A stretch of DNA of 64,000 nt from Cephalotrichum gorgonifer (Eukaryota; Ascomycota; Sordariomycetes; Microascales; Microascaceae), in NCBI GenBank assembly GCA_900312665.1, contig ONZQ02000013.1:558001-622000 (forward strand). The letters run 5' to 3'. The notes under the pieces were generated by a model. The model saw nothing but the letters and a program-made list of their open reading frames with translations. It did not search any database and was not told the origin of the DNA. Shown in pieces: positions 1-11,642 of the stretch (positions are counted from its first letter, which is position 1; every line of letters starts with the position of its first letter). A program made the position numbers and the translations under genes.

Positions 1-1
1 G

Positions 2-1126
2 CCCCCGAAGGATGGAATGCACCACAATCACAATCATGTCTCTAGGCCGAATCCCCAAAACGGGCAACCTGTTGCCAAGCCTGCTCCGAGCCCAATGCCC
101 GTCATCCCGCCGAAGCCTAAGCAGGTTGTTAACTCCAAAGCTGTTCTCGACTCCGTGGCAGGCCGACCGCGATACCACCTCGGTGACGTGCTGTACGACC
201 CGTCGTTCCAGCCCGCGAGACTCGCCCCCAGCGTCCCGTCGCGCCGAGGATACTCGACCACGCCGAATCCCCTTCCCCTGGAAAAGATTAGCGGGAAGGA
301 GAATTGCACCTTGACCGTGAAGGTGGCCAAGATCCACCTCACGCCTTCGGCGCGGGAGGAGATCACCTCCCGGCGGGCTCTCTGGGGTACAGAGGTATAC
401 ACGGACGACTCGGACGTCGTAGCGGCCTGCATCCACGGGGGCTGGATCCGCGGCGAGTGGCCGGACGACGTGGACGTGTCCCTCCTGGATCTCGACCATG
501 GGATCCAGAACGACGGCGTCGTCGAGAAGGAGAGCAGGCGGAAGAAGGACAGGGAGGCGGAGGCGAAGGCGAGGCTAGAGGCCAACGCGGCGAATTTCCT
601 CTCCGCGCCGCCCAGGACGGGGCCCGTTCACGTGCCTGCCGACCGGGACTTGCACGTCACGCTTGTTGTGCTCCCGAAGCTGCAGAAGTACACCAGCACG
701 ACTCGCTTCGGGATCCAGTCGAGGGAATTCGGCGGCTACGGGCGGCGGCAGCCGTCGCACGACGGGCTCAGCTTCATGATCACCGGTGTGAGATGGGTCG
801 AGAACGGCGCGCGACCGCAGAGTCAGCTGAGGGGGAAGGCGAGGAGGGAGAGGATGCGGAGGGCGATGAGGGAGGTCGGCGTCTCCTTCAAGGGGGTGAA
901 TGGCGTGGAGGGTGAGGCGGAGAAGGATTCGGTCGGGAGGCTGAGGGGGGAGCTAGAGAGGACGGCGATCGTGGACGGGGAGAAGAATGGCGGCGGTGCG
1001 AGGGGTGAGGCGGGGGGCAATGGAGAGTTTGATAAGGAGAACAGGCCTGCGGAGGGGGATGCGGGGGATGTACGCGAGGAGGACGTGGCAGAGAAGGGCG
1101 ACAAAGGTACGGAGGTGAAGGCTTGA
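2..1126 (+). CDS. RXT3: Rxt3-family subunit of Rpd3L histone deacetylase complex (5' partial)
   Basis: Product resembles Rxt3, a subunit of the large Rpd3/Sin3 histone deacetylase complex that acts in the nucleus in transcriptional repression. The conserved block runs from about residue 95 to 265 counted from the ATG at 17: it contains RRALWGTEVYTDDSDVVAA, HGGWIRGEW, then DRDLHVTLVVLPKLQKY and SHDGLSFMITGVRWVENG, the family core. The last ~100 residues are a Gly/Glu/Lys-rich acidic tail ending at 1126. The frame is open to the first base of the window with no stop before the ATG at 17, so the start is probably upstream and this is the 3' part; family members are often longer. It is convergent with the SDHAF4-like gene, 288 bases away. 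Family assignment is from recognised sequence blocks; completeness is unknown. Confidence 0.85.
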   Translation, partial: PPKDGMHHNHNHVSRPNPQNGQPVAKPAPSPMPVIPPKPKQVVNSKAVLDSVAGRPRYHLGDVLYDPSFQPARLAPSVPSRRGYSTTPNPLPLEKISGKENCTLTVKVAKIHLTPSAREEITSRRALWGTEVYTDDSDVVAACIHGGWIRGEWPDDVDVSLLDLDHGIQNDGVVEKESRRKKDREAEAKARLEANAANFLSAPPRTGPVHVPADRDLHVTLVVLPKLQKYTSTTRFGIQSREFGGYGRRQPSHDGLSFMITGVRWVENGARPQSQLRGKARRERMRRAMREVGVSFKGVNGVEGEAEKDSVGRLRGELERTAIVDGEKNGGGARGEAGGNGEFDKENRPAEGDAGDVREEDVAEKGDKGTEVKA

Positions 1127-1414
1127 TCTTTACGGCGCTCTAAGAGGATCTGGTCCGTGCCAGATATTGTATCGTTAGCGTAATGGAGGTTGTTTTGTTC
1201 GAGGAAATACCCCCTCCAAAAAGAGTTTAAATCATCGTCATCATCCCTTGTCTATGGTATAATACAGAGTGTACATTGGTTGTTCTTCTCGCTTCCCACA
1301 TGCGCCAGCGAGGGAACGCTGCCGCTCGCCCCATCAAAACCGTAGTCCGTTATTATCTCCATCTACCACTCCCGCCCGCTTCACCAAATCCAGCGCCTTT
1401 CAACAACGGGGAGC

Positions 1415-1768
1415 TCAGAAATCGGTAACCTTCCCATTATAGCTCCAGTCGCCCTCGCTCCCCCACCTGAGAGGGTTCGTCTTGGGCCCGCCCGCCTCGC
1501 CGGTCTTGGGATTCACTTCGCCGCCGAACTCGGGCTTCGCGTTCTCGAAGAAGGGGTCCTTCTCCTCGCCTCTGGCGACGTCCTGTGCGCCCTTGCCCTG
1601 GGCGGCGCGGAGCAGGGCCTCGAACTCGGCCTGCTCCTTCTCCGGGAGGCGCGGGGGCGCGGGGGAGGGCGGGGCGGGCTTCTTGGTGGAGTAGGCTCGG
1701 GCAGCGGGGAGTCGGGCGGCGGGGAGGCGGAGGAGGGCCGGCCTTGCTTGGCGGAGGAGGAAGGACAT
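1415..1768 (-). CDS. SDH8: Succinate dehydrogenase assembly factor 4 (SDHAF4/Sdh8 family)
   Basis: Small mitochondrial protein of 117 residues that in the known family binds flavinated Sdh1 and promotes assembly of succinate dehydrogenase (complex II). The C-terminus carries the family hallmark: VNPKTGEAGGPKTNPLRWG followed by a Trp-containing stretch ending in GKVTDF at the very end. The N-terminus from the ATG at 1768 (MSFLLRQARPALLRL, rich in Arg, Ala and Leu, no acids) looks like a mitochondrial presequence. The frame stays open upstream to about 2026, but that part is compositionally odd and non-conserved, so the ATG at 1768 is preferred. Single exon. Convergent with RXT3. Confidence 0.9.
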   Translation of the reverse strand: MSFLLRQARPALLRLPAARLPAARAYSTKKPAPPSPAPPRLPEKEQAEFEALLRAAQGKGAQDVARGEEKDPFFENAKPEFGGEVNPKTGEAGGPKTNPLRWGSEGDWSYNGKVTDF

Positions 1769-4700
1769 TTTCTTTTGTTGTTTGTCGTTCAGCGGGGGTC
1801 GGGACGGGAGGGTTTCCGGTTGGTTTGTTTTCGTGGGTTGGGTGGGTTGTGTAGGCGTATTCGTAGGCTCTACGCAGTGGAGAGAGTGTGGGAGTGGCTT
1901 GTTCGTCGTCAGAGTCGTTTGGTCGAGTGTGACGAGGATTGCGACTATGATGCGGTTTCCGCCGTTGTGGTGATGGGATGGACGACGATGGATGACGGAT
2001 CGAACTGGTCCAAGAAGTCTTGGCATAAGATCTGGCCCGCCACACGCAGTTATGTAATATGCCGAGGACAGTCCTAATAGCCTCCCTTTACACTGTGCGG
2101 CGAGGGCCGGGCATCTCGCAGGTCAGGTCAAGCAATGGCCGCCGAGAGCGCGGGTATCGCTAGCTCGGAAAGATCAGTCTATTTTGGGTGGGAAGGCTTG
2201 GGGGAAACAAAACTAGACACTCTTCGGTATGGCGATTCATACGCGTAAAATGACGCCCCGGACCCTGAAGCCAAATATAATGAGGCCCGCCAAGGACAAA
2301 GTATTGCTTGGATGCCGTTCTCGGACCTTCTGACGACAAGCATGTGTAGGGCCTCGGATCCCAAGACGGAATCAACACCCAATGATTCATAGACATAGAA
2401 CATTGGCGTGCGGGACATACAGGAAATCCAGGATCTACTAGGCTAGGAGCATTGTACCAGGTGTGTACGAGGTGTATTGAACATGCTTGGCCTAATGGCT
2501 TCCCGACTTATACAAATACGACGAGTTCCCCCGTACTCCGCCGGTCACCTAATATTACGCCGACCCCCGGACGCCGGCCCCGGTCCGCGCCTTTGTAATG
2601 ACCCTGCCAGCAAGTGACTCATTCTTGGCTCGTTTATACAATCAGTCTTTCCCGAGAAACGTCCTGCATTCGATTGCTTTCTGACAACACGTCCCGTTCA
2701 CTACGCCTTGAGGGCATCCGCCGGTACGACTCGTCCGCCCGGAAGTGGATTAGGCTCCAAGTAAAGAGTCGTTCGCCATGAGTAAAACACCGGGCTTGGG
2801 TTATCCTCTTGCAGACGATGGCCAGGAGCTATCACCTATGCCGTCTCGCCCAGGGAAGAACACCAGAATCATGGGGCTGCCTGGTGGACTCCTCGCACTC
2901 TAGAGAAGTCATGACTCGACCATGCCTGCGATTGTCCAGTACCGATGATGACACAGGAGTAGCAATCGCCCCGTGGAATGCAGCTGTTTCCGTTTCCGTG
3001 TCCCCGACCCACGACAAACGCCCGAGTTTCATCGCTGACTGTCTATACAAACACGCTGCCCTAGCATGCGTCGAGGACGGGTCTCGACATTCAGCACCGC
3101 TCCCTTCGTCATGGCTGACCATCGGGATCAACGCTGTGGAATGCTCACTATCCCCTTGCGACGAAGGGAATTAGTCTCTCGGCCTGAATGCCTCACACGC
3201 GTTTGGTGCCTGGGCTTGTAAGTCCGATCAAGCTCGCACGACATAGAGCGCGACCACAGAACTGGTTCTTATCCTCAGGCCAGCCACGTCTCCCTCGATG
3301 ACGCGGAAGATATGAGTTGGCCCTCAGGGACTACCGCAGAAAAGGCCAGAACATCAGTAAGACCTTGCCGAAGGACGGGACCTGGGACCACAGCAATAGA
3401 GCATTGGTCGCTGTGCTCCTCCTCTTCCCTCGTGGCAGTCCAAACAGGCGGTCAGGACAGCGCTGCCGTACTGTGTTCGCCATTCTCCAGCTCGGCAAGA
3501 GGCAGAAGGACATAGACAAACGCACAAGCACGCCGACATGACTGTGGAAGATCAACATCCATTGCCTTTTGGTTCGCCGAACTTACAGCTCAGCGGGGCA
3601 ATCCCGCATGTTTCTCCAATGGAGAGCGTCTACCTCCCTGAATGCAAGGCCGACGACTTGACGGTACTGGGAAGGACAGATGCCGAGACCACTATTCATT
3701 TGAAGGAAAGCCCAACCTCTGGAGGGGCACACTACCGCATCTTGTTCCCCCAGCAGCCGGGCTCCTTAGTCTGTCCCACTTGGGATCCTAGCCACTGGCG
3801 AATGGAACAACCAATAAACTCGACGCTCCCAATGCCACGCGTGTCCTCTTCAGCCGAAGGCTCCCTCGGTCAAAAACAGCAGCACAGAGCCAGCTCCATG
3901 TCTACACCCGATAACATCCAATCGGAGAGCCTGTTGATCAGAATCTGCCCAAGTCAACTAGCGGATTCTAACCTTCACCCGAGGCAATGTCGATCTCGCC
4001 ATCTTCGAAGGGGAGGACGCAACGTGTTTTGGAAAAGTTTCTCCAGTCATGCTCCCTTCGGCGAATAATGTTAGTTGGCGGGCGGACTCTGTGCATTTTC
4101 GTAGGATGGAGCTATGCTCCTGGCTTGTTTTCCAAAGCCTCCTGTTGCTACTCTTGTGTTGCCCACCACAAAGCGTTTTATGGCACAGGCCGCACTCCGC
4201 CAGCACGGAGTGGAGACGAAATTGGTCTTAGGGGAATCTTGGCGACGACCCTTTCAAGAACAAGCAGACAACCTTTGGAGGTGTGCTAGGAACATGGATG
4301 CGGGGGGGCAGCCGGGATAGCCATCCATGACCCCCGGCTTCCCGTCACCTGCACCGGACAAACGAAGACAACTGGGCGGTTTTTCCGTGGAGACCGCGAC
4401 AATGGGCACCCGGTGGTCATGAGGTGGTAGCACACGAGTATGGTACGAAGACTTGATGGAGAAGCATACTTCGTGGGCTCTGCACCACAGTAGCACCCTG
4501 CCAATCGTCGGATCACTCCATCGCCCCTCAACGACCGCTGATTATCATTGCGGAGAGACGAAGACTGTCGAACCTCATGCCATATTAGGCTCAACGAACC
4601 TGACCCATAAACGAGAGAAAATTTGAACGAGGCCGGGGCACGTCGAGGGATGATGAGTGGAGCGGGGTCGACATTACTCCCAAGCTTGGCAAATTGCGAA

Positions 4701-7700
4701 TTTAGCATCTTCATGTTTCCCTGGCATCGCCCACACTCGACAATTCGGCACTTGGGATGAGCCGTCCGAGGGTGGTACAAGGAGGGAGGGGTTTGGAGAG
4801 GAGGGCAGGGCATACAACATTGATCAACTCCTCTGTCGACAGACATCTCGCCATTCCACATCGCTTATCATTCGAATCACCCGAACCGGCGCGACGAGGG
4901 CCCGATGCCTTCGAATGCGGACCACTCCCTCCCTCACACTCGGGATTACCGATGGATTCCTCCGGTGAACGACAGCTTTGGAAACTGCTCTGGCCATTAG
5001 TAGTCACATCCTGGTGATATTAATAACTGGAGGGATGGGTGAATTTCAATACCACCTTCCGTCCCGAAGCCTTGGTATCTTGGCGCACCGGGCGATATCA
5101 CGATGCCAAGAGCAAAGTGGGGGTCTCGGGAGACACGCACAAATACTCATCCTCGCAATATTACGGAGGAATCGTTCCCGACATGAGAACCGGCCCGCCC
5201 CAACGGCGGTAGGAGCAGTCGTGTCGTGTATGGCACGACTATTTCATCTTACACCCTGTTGTTGAGTAAGCGAGCGCGCATGGTCTTGGCCCGGGCAGTC
5301 AGTCCCCCTCCATGAGAATGAGACGAAGCTGCCCTCCAGATAACGTGGATGAATGCGCAAAACGCCAGGGAGAGTCGCCGTGTGGTGGTAGAGTGATCAT
5401 CGGCCATATCCCCTTCTGGTATTATCGGATCCGATGCTAGCCTCGCCCTTACTCTCTCGTCGCGACCGTCATCAAGAGGCGATACCAGTTGGCTTGATTC
5501 TTGCCTTCGAATATCTCCCATCGAGGCCTCGGACAATCGGGAGGATGGCCTGGCCTGCCCTTCAGCTTGGCCTTGTTGAAGATGTCTCCTCCTCCGACCA
5601 GGTCGGCCTCGCACTCAACGGCAACGACAGCCTTGGCGACATCAGTCTTGGCGGCGATAAGCCATGCATGCATGCTCCTTCCTCAGCGACGTCGTGGAAT
5701 CCTTATGCCCCACCCTTTTCTTCGACAAGGGCACTCCCTGTGCTTGTACTGATACGGGAGAAGGGCCGAAAAGGAAGCTTGGCTAACTTCGACTTGGGCA
5801 TCTTGGCCAATGATACCAGGAGAGAGAGAGAGCTAGGTCTGGGGAGGGGAGATCTCAGTCCCGGCCCCTGTACTTGTATATCGAGCTCAGCTGCCGCCCT
5901 ACCCATTTTGGTCTAGTGTCCCGAGATCCCCCACAACCACAACCGCCGCTACACACCAAACCAATGCCCGACGACGTTCCAACCCTATTTTCCGCATACC
6001 ACTACTCCGTGCTAATGAACCGAACCCCGAACCCTAGAACAAACCTTACTTTCCCTCATGGGATGAGGGAACACCCTCTCCATCAGTGTGACTGACTCCC
6101 GCTGCCTTGCCCTTCTGTCCGCTTACTCAGTTGGTCCGAGCCACGGGCCCCGGATACATGCAGGCAGGGATTGTTGATATCATTCATTGTGCCAATCAGA
6201 TGGTTAGTCCGTACTTCCTTCCTTCCCTCTTTCCCCCTACTCCTGCTCATATGCACCAAATCGACTTGGCATGACACGGCGGAAGGGAAGGTGCAAACGA
6301 AGCTCTTCCTTGGCGCCCCGCACATGTGATTACCCTGGCCGGGGTAATCCACTTGAACAAGTACTACACCAACAAACCACTAGGGGCAGTACAGGAGCTC
6401 CTCGGGAAATATGGAATTGTCCCTTGCCCTTTCCCTAGGCACCCAGTCGAACCTGGGGATGGGGCCAGATATTAAGAATTTTACCCGGATGGGTACGGAA
6501 CAGTACGGGCAGGTTCGCGTATCAACCTTCTGAAGCGGCGCTCTTTCTTCCTCCGTCGCGTGTCAAGCTGAACGACAGGCGCCCCGGGCAGCAGCGAGGC
6601 TGCGAGGAGAGTCAGTCATGACGAGGCGGACGAAAGGCGAAGTCTTGAGACGGTCAGGGCCCTCCTCAGTACCTCTGGGACGAGCCTATCTGGTACTTTC
6701 ACGCATCGTGGTGGGGATGCTCGCCCTCGCACCTTCCCGTCTCGTCAAAGGTCTTGGCCTGGCATGTCCCCGACGGCCAGCTAATAAGCACCCAGAACCC
6801 ATCAAGTACCAATCGAGGCAAGAGCCCGAGGGCTTAACGTCAAGAAAGCGGGTGGGCCGATCGCCCCTTAGGCTGATTGGGCACTTGGGCCACACTTACC
6901 TCCACGAGCTGCACCTTGGAAAAGATCATGTGCGGAGGTAGGTCTGTATTAAGATTCCTGTCTCCTTTCCGTTAGATGTGGGGAAGCGCACCGGGTTCGT
7001 CGCTCGGTCCTTCCATTTCTCTCTCGGCTGCATGGAACGACGGTACCAGGAGGGACTATTAGGTTATTTCATCACCGGGATGGATAAGCCTTAAGTTTAT
7101 CTGCGTGTACTCCCAGGCCCAGCCCAATGCAAGTGCAAATGCAAGTACAACTCTGCCAGGGTCACAACCTGGCGCTGACTGCATGGGGAAGGTACGCACT
7201 TACATGGTACTTGGAAGGATCGAGGATGAGTTAATGTAATACAAGTGAATGGGGCGGTAGGAGCACCCAAGAACCTAAGTGCAACTCTTCCATACCATTG
7301 GTCGTTCATCTAGAACAACCCCCCCCCCTTCTTGGGGATCTAGGCTCTCTATACGCCTTCCCTTATCAATGACCTACCTCCATTCGACATCTTTTAACAG
7401 TCTCACTATCTTGGAATATAAACTATATCATGTCGCCAAGATCCGCTAACCCAAGGCTCGACTGTTCGCGCACAAATCCGGACACACCATGACCATGTCC
7501 TCCCTCGCCGGAATCCTACATTGGGCCGCCGGAGAGTCAACCTTGCCTGTAGTACGCAACCGTCACCATGGGCCATGTGCCCCGGTGCAGTGGCGCCGGG
7601 GTTAATCAACCCCCGGTTTACTCCCCCCCCACTCCCCCCCCTTTTTCCACAAGCAAGTAGGGTGAGCCACCCAAGTATAAACTGTCTCCCGCGCCCACGA

Positions 7701-7859
7701 CATCTCATTCTCAAACTTCACCACATCGCCTCTTCCTCTCCGCCACGAACGCTAAAGCTAATCTTGAACTGCTATCCGATTGGCACTGGCGGCACGGCAC
7801 AGTTTTCTCCTCCCGCCTCTTAAACCACCGTGAGACTGTCGTTGAAACCTACCAACACA
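1769..7859. other. Six-kilobase stretch without a convincing gene
   Basis: Several open frames of 60-176 codons occur on both strands (the longest at 3538-4068 +), but none shows a recognised domain, a consistent exon structure or a conserved-looking composition, and they overlap each other in all frames. A minus-strand stretch at 5449-5906 contains short fragments with mixed polar/hydrophobic composition that could be a degraded gene, without enough signal to call it. No terminal repeats, transposase or reverse transcriptase motif was seen. The first ~300 bases hold the promoter of the SDHAF4-like gene; the last few hundred, C-rich around 7610-7650, hold that of the symporter gene. Confidence 0.5.
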
Positions 7860-9432
7860 ATGTCTGGAGAGAAGAACGTGTCGCCTGTCGTCTCCCAAGG
7901 CGACGGGGTCACCGACACCAAGGAGACGTTTGTTCAGCGCGTGTGGCGCCTCACCAAGACGCCCGGGTCTGCCATCCAGATCGTCATCGCCGCAGTTCTG
8001 GCCATCGCCATCGGCATGATAGTGACCTCGACCGTCGACGACATTCCCGAGGCGGCGACCGTTCTCGTGGGTATTCCCGGTGTTCTCTGGCTGCGCGCCC
8101 TCAAGGCAGTTGGTATGTAGACCCGCCCTCCACATCTCGATAGCCAAGGGAAAGGGTTCTCCTGGCTTTGGCCGCGTTACATATGCTGACGGTGATTGCT
8201 AGTGCTACCTCTCATTGTCGTCTCCATGGTCTTGGCCGTCCAGAGACTTCGTGAGATGAAGGAAGCCGGAGGCGGCAAGTTGGCGGGCTACACCATCGCG
8301 TACTACGTCTTGACCACCCTCTTCGCCATTTCTGTCAGCTGTATCCTTACTGGCACCGTCTGGCGTCCAATGTACACGGTCATGGATGCTGAGTCCCTGG
8401 GAACCGACGAGTTTGAAGAGGATGAATCATTCCAGGCAAAGACGGCGAAGACCCCAATTCACGATGTTGTCTTGAAGATGTTCGAGTCTTTTGTGCCCGC
8501 CAACGTCGTCAACGCACTTGCGACCGATAGCCTCCTCGCCGTTCTCATTACGTCTGTCGTTGTAGGCTATCTCCTGGAGGGTGTGGAGTCCGGTCTCTAC
8601 AAGGTCTGCCTCGAGATTGAGAGGATTATTACCATCATCATCACGTTCCTGATCAAGATGGCGCCCATTGGTGTCTTCTTCCTGATCCTTCCCAACTTGT
8701 TCAAGCTCAACCTCGCTGAGATCGGCAAGAATCTGGCCATCTTGATAGGATGCTCGCTGTCCTCGATGGCCATCCACCTCTTCATCTTCCTCCCGCTGCT
8801 CTTCTTCCTGTTTACCCGTACAAACCCGTACTCTTACTGGATGAAGTGCGCACCTGCTTGGATCACGGCCTGGGGCTCCGCCTCATCGGCGGCCACACTC
8901 CCCGTGACCATCAAGTGTATCAAGGCTATTGGCGTCCCTCACACGATCACGAACTTCGTCATTCCCCTCGGTTGCTTGGTGAACATGGACGGGTAAGTGT
9001 TCTTTTACCTCGCGCGATTTTCTATCCTAGCACACGGCTAACACCCCTCCTCCTCTTAGAACTGCCATCTACTTCCCCGCTTGCGTCGTCTTCATGGCTG
9101 CGACGCAGGACCACGAGCTCTTCGCGACCGACTACGTCATCATCTGCCTCCTCTCCACCCTTGCTTCCATCGGAACCACCCCAATTCCGTCGTCGTCCCT
9201 CGTGCTCACGGTCATGATTTTGGCCAGCGTGGACGTCCCCCTGACGGGCATGTTCGCCGTCATCATTGCCATTGACTGGTTCATCGACCGCTTCCGGACG
9301 GCAGTCAACGTCAGCGGTGACATGTTCGCGGCGCGAATCATGGAGAAGCTCACGGGGATCAAGGATGAGGATGCTTCTTCGGTGGATGAGGAGGACTTCC
9401 AGGCTACTCAGAGGACCGAGGCGCACGTATAA
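7860..9432 (+). CDS. Dicarboxylate/amino acid:cation symporter (SDF family)
   Basis: Membrane carrier of 471 residues of the sodium/proton:dicarboxylate (glutamate transporter-like) family. Coding exons 7860-8112, 8203-8992, 9060-9432. The two introns (90 and 67 nt) have GTATGT and GTAAGT donors and restore the frame exactly. Several long hydrophobic segments are seen; the re-entrant-loop signature NMDGTAIYFPA (the NMDGT motif that binds cation and substrate in this family) is rebuilt across the second junction. The serine-rich loop before it (ITAWGSASSAATLPVTIK) is also typical. The start is the ATG at 7860 in the context CACAATG; the earlier frame opening at 7830 begins with GTG. The acidic tail after the last membrane segment is cytosolic by analogy. 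Substrate cannot be read from the sequence. Confidence 0.9.
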
Positions 9433-10183
9433 TGGCGATAGCTTGTGTGTCATTTGATACCGTTGGAGCCGGATATATAAGCAGGATCTATCTTTCCTGC
9501 CGTGCAATTTAATGAAAGAACAGTTGCAATTCTATCAATGTATGGAGGCGTAGTGATTTTCCTTGCTCTTTGACATACCCTCGGTAGTAGAGCCGAGGTG
9601 TAAGTAGGAGAGCGAGGTGCCGAAGACTTATTTCCACCCGTGACCCCCCAGGCAGCGTGACGAAGCCGAAAAACACACCGTGGCCAGTACCAAAGCCCTC
9701 ATGGTCTAAAATTGCTCCAAGCGCGATGTCCTTCCATACTTGAGGGTTAATTTGATCCGTTGCGATCACCTCGCTTCTATCTCGTCCTCAAGCGGTTGGC
9801 TCTTGTCATTGCGTCCACGACAAGTAAAGTCAACGATTCTATAACGACGGAAGAAAAACGGTAAACCATATACTATTCCAGTCTTGCAAAAAAAAACACC
9901 TACAGCCTTTCTCCTGGTTGACATAATAGGGTTTCCTAATCTCCCATCTCGTGTAAGTCGGGAGAGGTGTCGTCAATACAAAGTTGACAGCTGTTAACGG
10001 GTGCCAACGGCTGTGTTACCATCTATAATCGCACTATCGATAAGAGGGAACAAAACTTCGCGACGACCTCACGCAACGCAGCTACGTCGTACCCGGATCC
10101 ACCGGTCTCAGTTTTACACGCGCAACCCGCCCCCAGTCTTGATCGCCCCAAGTTACGCGTCCCCGCTCCCGCGTGCCGCCAGT
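9433..10183. other. Intergenic region between symporter and heme lyase genes
   Basis: No gene seen in these ~750 bases. The right part is the promoter and leader of the heme lyase gene; the reading frame of that gene is open back to a GTG at 10001 but without an ATG before 10184. An A-run occurs at about 9889-9896. Confidence 0.5.
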
Positions 10184-11301
10184 ATGTCAGACTCGAAGCC
10201 CTCGGGAACCGCGCCGGCGGACGCCTGCCCCGTCGACCACAAGGCCCGTGAGGCATGGCTCACCCAGCACCGCGCCAACCCCGCCGCGCACCCAGCGCCG
10301 CCGCCTCCCCCTCCTCCGGCGCAACAACCGCAGCCGGCAACATCCTGGACTCAGACTCTAGCTTCCTACGTACCATCCGCGTCCTCCGCGGCCGCCCCTC
10401 CCGCCGCTCAGGCAGACGCCTGCCCCGTCGACCACAAGGCCCGCGAGGCATGGCTCACCCAGCACCGCTCCAACCCCGCCGCGCACCCGGCGCCGCCGCC
10501 TCCCTCTCCCCCAGCGCAACAGCCGCAATCACAGCCCTCCCGGTCCTGGACGCAGACGCTCGCCTCCTACGTACCATTCGCGTCCTCCCCGGCCGCCGTC
10601 CCAGATAGTACCACCGCGCAGCAGCGGACGGCGAAGGACCTGCTCGACACCAACCGCGTCGTGTCCAGCATCCCGCGCTCCTCGAACCCGGGCGAGACGT
10701 CGTGCCCGTCGAACAACGAGACGGAGACGGGCAAGGACGACAGCGGGAACTGGGTGTACCCCTCCGAGAAGATGTTCTTCGACGCCATGAGGCGGAAGGG
10801 GATGGGGGCGCAGGCGGACGACATGAAGACCGTCGTGCCGATACACAACGCCGTCAACGAGAGGGCGTGGAAGGAGATTCTAGATTGGGAGAAGCCGTAT
10901 CTCGGATCCGCGTATGTTATCCCCCTCTTTTTCTTTCCTAACCCCATAGTTCATTTTTTCCTCGCTTCTGAGGAAAGTTCGAAAATTGCTTGGATTTGCT
11001 AACGGGAAACGGGAAAACGAACAGATGCGACGGGCCAAAGCTACACTCCTTCGCGGGCGACTCCACGCGCATGTCCCCGAAGGCGAGGATAAACACCCTC
11101 CTGGGCTACACGGCGCCCTTCGACCGCCACGACTGGGTCGTCGACAGGTGCGGCACGCGCGTCGAGTACCTCATCGACTTCTACGCCGGCCGGCCCGGCG
11201 CGGGCGGCATCGGGCCGAGCTTCTACCTCGACGTGAGGCCGAAGCTGAACTCCTGGGAGGGCGTGAAGATGAGGGCGCTGAGGGGGCTGGGGCTCTCTTA
11301 G
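10184..11301 (+). CDS. CYC3: Cytochrome c heme lyase (holocytochrome c synthase)
   Basis: Enzyme of the mitochondrial intermembrane space that attaches heme to apocytochrome c through thioether bonds. Exons 10184-10911 and 11025-11301 (intron 113 nt, acceptor ACAG); 334 residues. The catalytic part starts near residue 145: NRVVSSIPR, WVYPSEKMFFDAMRRKG, VVPIHNAVNERAWKEILDWEK, then after the intron CDGPKLHSFAGDSTRMSPKAR and PFDRHDWVVDRCG, where the conserved His of the heme-binding motif lies, and VRYxxDFY-like and FYLDVRP blocks. The N-terminal third is Pro/Ala-rich and holds two copies of a 65-residue unit, each with a Cys-Pro-Val heme-regulatory motif (CPVDHKAREAWLTQH) at residues about 15 and 80. 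Start at ATG 10184; the longer frame to 10001 has only a GTG. Cytochrome c versus c1 preference is not decided by what I see. Confidence 0.93.
10217..10606 (+). repeat. Tandem duplication inside heme lyase gene (2 x ~195 bp)
   Basis: Copy 1 begins at 10217 and copy 2 at 10412, a period of 195 bases (65 codons). The first ~57 bases of each copy differ at only a few positions, and both carry the same succession CPVDHKAREAWLTQHR, Pro-rich linker, WTQTLASYVP. Copy 2 has a few extra bases in the linker. The nucleotide similarity is high enough that the duplication looks recent or homogenised. Confidence 0.9.
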
Positions 11302-11642
11302 CCGCGGGCGAGGGGAGGGAGGAAAGTTTGTACGAGTGTGGGGTGTGTGTATGATTTGTTGTAGGTTACGAGGCATATTTGCTGGGAGTATCTAGCACGG
11401 AGGGGTAGACTCGGTGTTGGCTCGTTTAGACATGGAACTTAATTATCACGGTCATCTCTGCTTCTACCAGATGCTATCGTACGTTTTGTGAACTGTCATT
11501 ATCCTCGTGTGAACTCAGGTAGGTACAACAGCCCCCCCAAGTCCAAGTTCATCCCGCCGGCCGGATTCTGACTCAGATGCGATTCTGGCTCAGATGCCAG
11601 TGTCCCCAAAACCGCCACCCCCATAAACGCCAAAGTATTCCC
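11302..11642. other. Convergent 3' intergenic region
   Basis: About 340 bases between the ends of the heme lyase and RUS1-family genes. No gene seen; it should hold both polyadenylation regions. Confidence 0.5.

Noticed and set aside
3538..4068. 176-codon plus-strand frame in the gene-poor stretch
   Set aside because: No domain, no codon or composition bias that sets it apart from overlapping frames.
4860..4890. tRNA-like T-loop ATTCGAATCACCC
   Set aside because: No matching acceptor, D or anticodon stem could be paired around it; no tRNA called anywhere in the window.
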